Shown in pieces: positions 6,119 to 6,187 of a stretch of DNA of 6,187 bases. The notes beneath the pieces are model-generated. The model was not told where the DNA came from, searched no databases, and saw only the letters and a program-made list of their open reading frames with translations. Both the position numbers and the translations under genes were made by a program. Source of the stretch: an uncultured Phenylobacterium sp. (GTDB lineage Bacteria > Pseudomonadota > Alphaproteobacteria > Caulobacterales > Caulobacteraceae). Every line of letters starts with the position of its first letter. The first letter of the stretch is position 1. Location: the NCBI GenBank assembly GCA_945952355.1, contig CAMFIW010000193.1, positions 1 to 6,187 on the forward strand. The letters are read 5' to 3'.

Positions 6119-6187
6119 AAATCCTTCGAGCCCATCGGCCGCCGCGACGCCGCTAGATTGGGAACCACGAACCACACGAACCCACAC
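6093..6187. repeat. Perfect 26-bp inverted repeat reaching the window edge
   Basis: Bases 6093-6118 are exactly complementary to 6162-6187, with a 43-base spacer. The match may continue past the right edge. In orientation, 6162-6187 (GAACCACGAACCACACGAA...) corresponds to the left, starting arm of an A-type element, so it may be the beginning of a third copy (C) lying mostly outside the window rather than the partner arm of B. Confidence 0.85.

Larger units (their letters stand above)
5836..6187. other. Gene-free, hairpin-rich intergenic region
   Basis: No credible coding frame is seen over about 350 bases. The part next to 5835 should hold the promoter and leader of the minus-strand unit; I found no confident -35/-10 pair. 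The rest holds short perfect hairpins (5942-5972), a 12-bp inverted repeat (5980-5991/6047-6058), repeat element B (6003-6118) and the beginning of a third repeat (6162 to the edge). Smaller structures include CGCGC-GAA-GCGCG (6039-6051), CCCGC-CGAA-GCGGG (6070-6083) and the palindrome GGGCGCCC (6081-6088). Confidence 0.7.

Noticed and set aside
6114..6125. GGTTCAAATCC, an exact match to the tRNA T-loop/B-box pattern
   Set aside because: The bases around it do not form a 5-bp T stem, and no acceptor or anticodon stem is present. It arises at the edge of repeat element B.
6089..6187. Repeated short units considered as a CRISPR array
   Set aside because: Units are about 10 bp, directly abutting, with no spacers of regular length and no cas genes. 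They form inverted arms instead.

Overview
The window is GC-rich DNA with strong third-position GC bias. Long open frames therefore appear antisense to nearly every real gene. The gene content points to an alphaproteobacterium, most likely Caulobacterales (Caulobacter/Phenylobacterium type). It has a class I (archaeal-type) lysyl-tRNA synthetase, a Met-zincin metalloprotease, an orphan PhnD-like lipoprotein and small Cys-containing exported proteins. The taxonomic call is inference, because no rRNA or other marker gene is present.

Layout, left to right. (1) 2-1828 (+): C-terminal three quarters of a large zinc metalloprotease of the DUF5117/Met-zincin family, cut by the left edge. (2) 1825-3516 (-): complete lysK, meeting gene 1 tail to tail with a 4-base overlap and no room for a terminator. 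(3) 3517-3632: divergent intergenic region holding a small hairpin just ahead of the lysK start and, on the other strand, a candidate Pho box in front of the next gene. (4) 3633-4637 (+): a PhnD-type substrate-binding lipoprotein with no phnC or phnE partner in view. (5) 4638-4762: convergent intergenic region filled by a long inverted repeat built of CACGGA-type units. It is followed by a U-tract on the minus strand, so it may terminate the next operon. (6) 4763-5835 (-): a two-gene unit, read from 5835 down to 4763, encoding two small exported proteins of unknown function. (7) 5836-6187: a gene-free stretch dense with hairpins. It includes a second, diverged copy of the inverted-repeat element (6003-6118) and the start of what looks like a third copy running off the right edge.

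No defence system, CRISPR array, transposase, RNA gene or biosynthetic cluster is visible. The protein genes look like ordinary chromosomal housekeeping and periplasmic functions. The most interesting signal is non-coding: two related inverted-repeat elements of about 110 bp share arm architecture and part of a downstream flank, yet differ consistently in the unit core (TCCGTG versus TTCGTG). The second most interesting is the possible PhoB control of the orphan PhnD-like gene.
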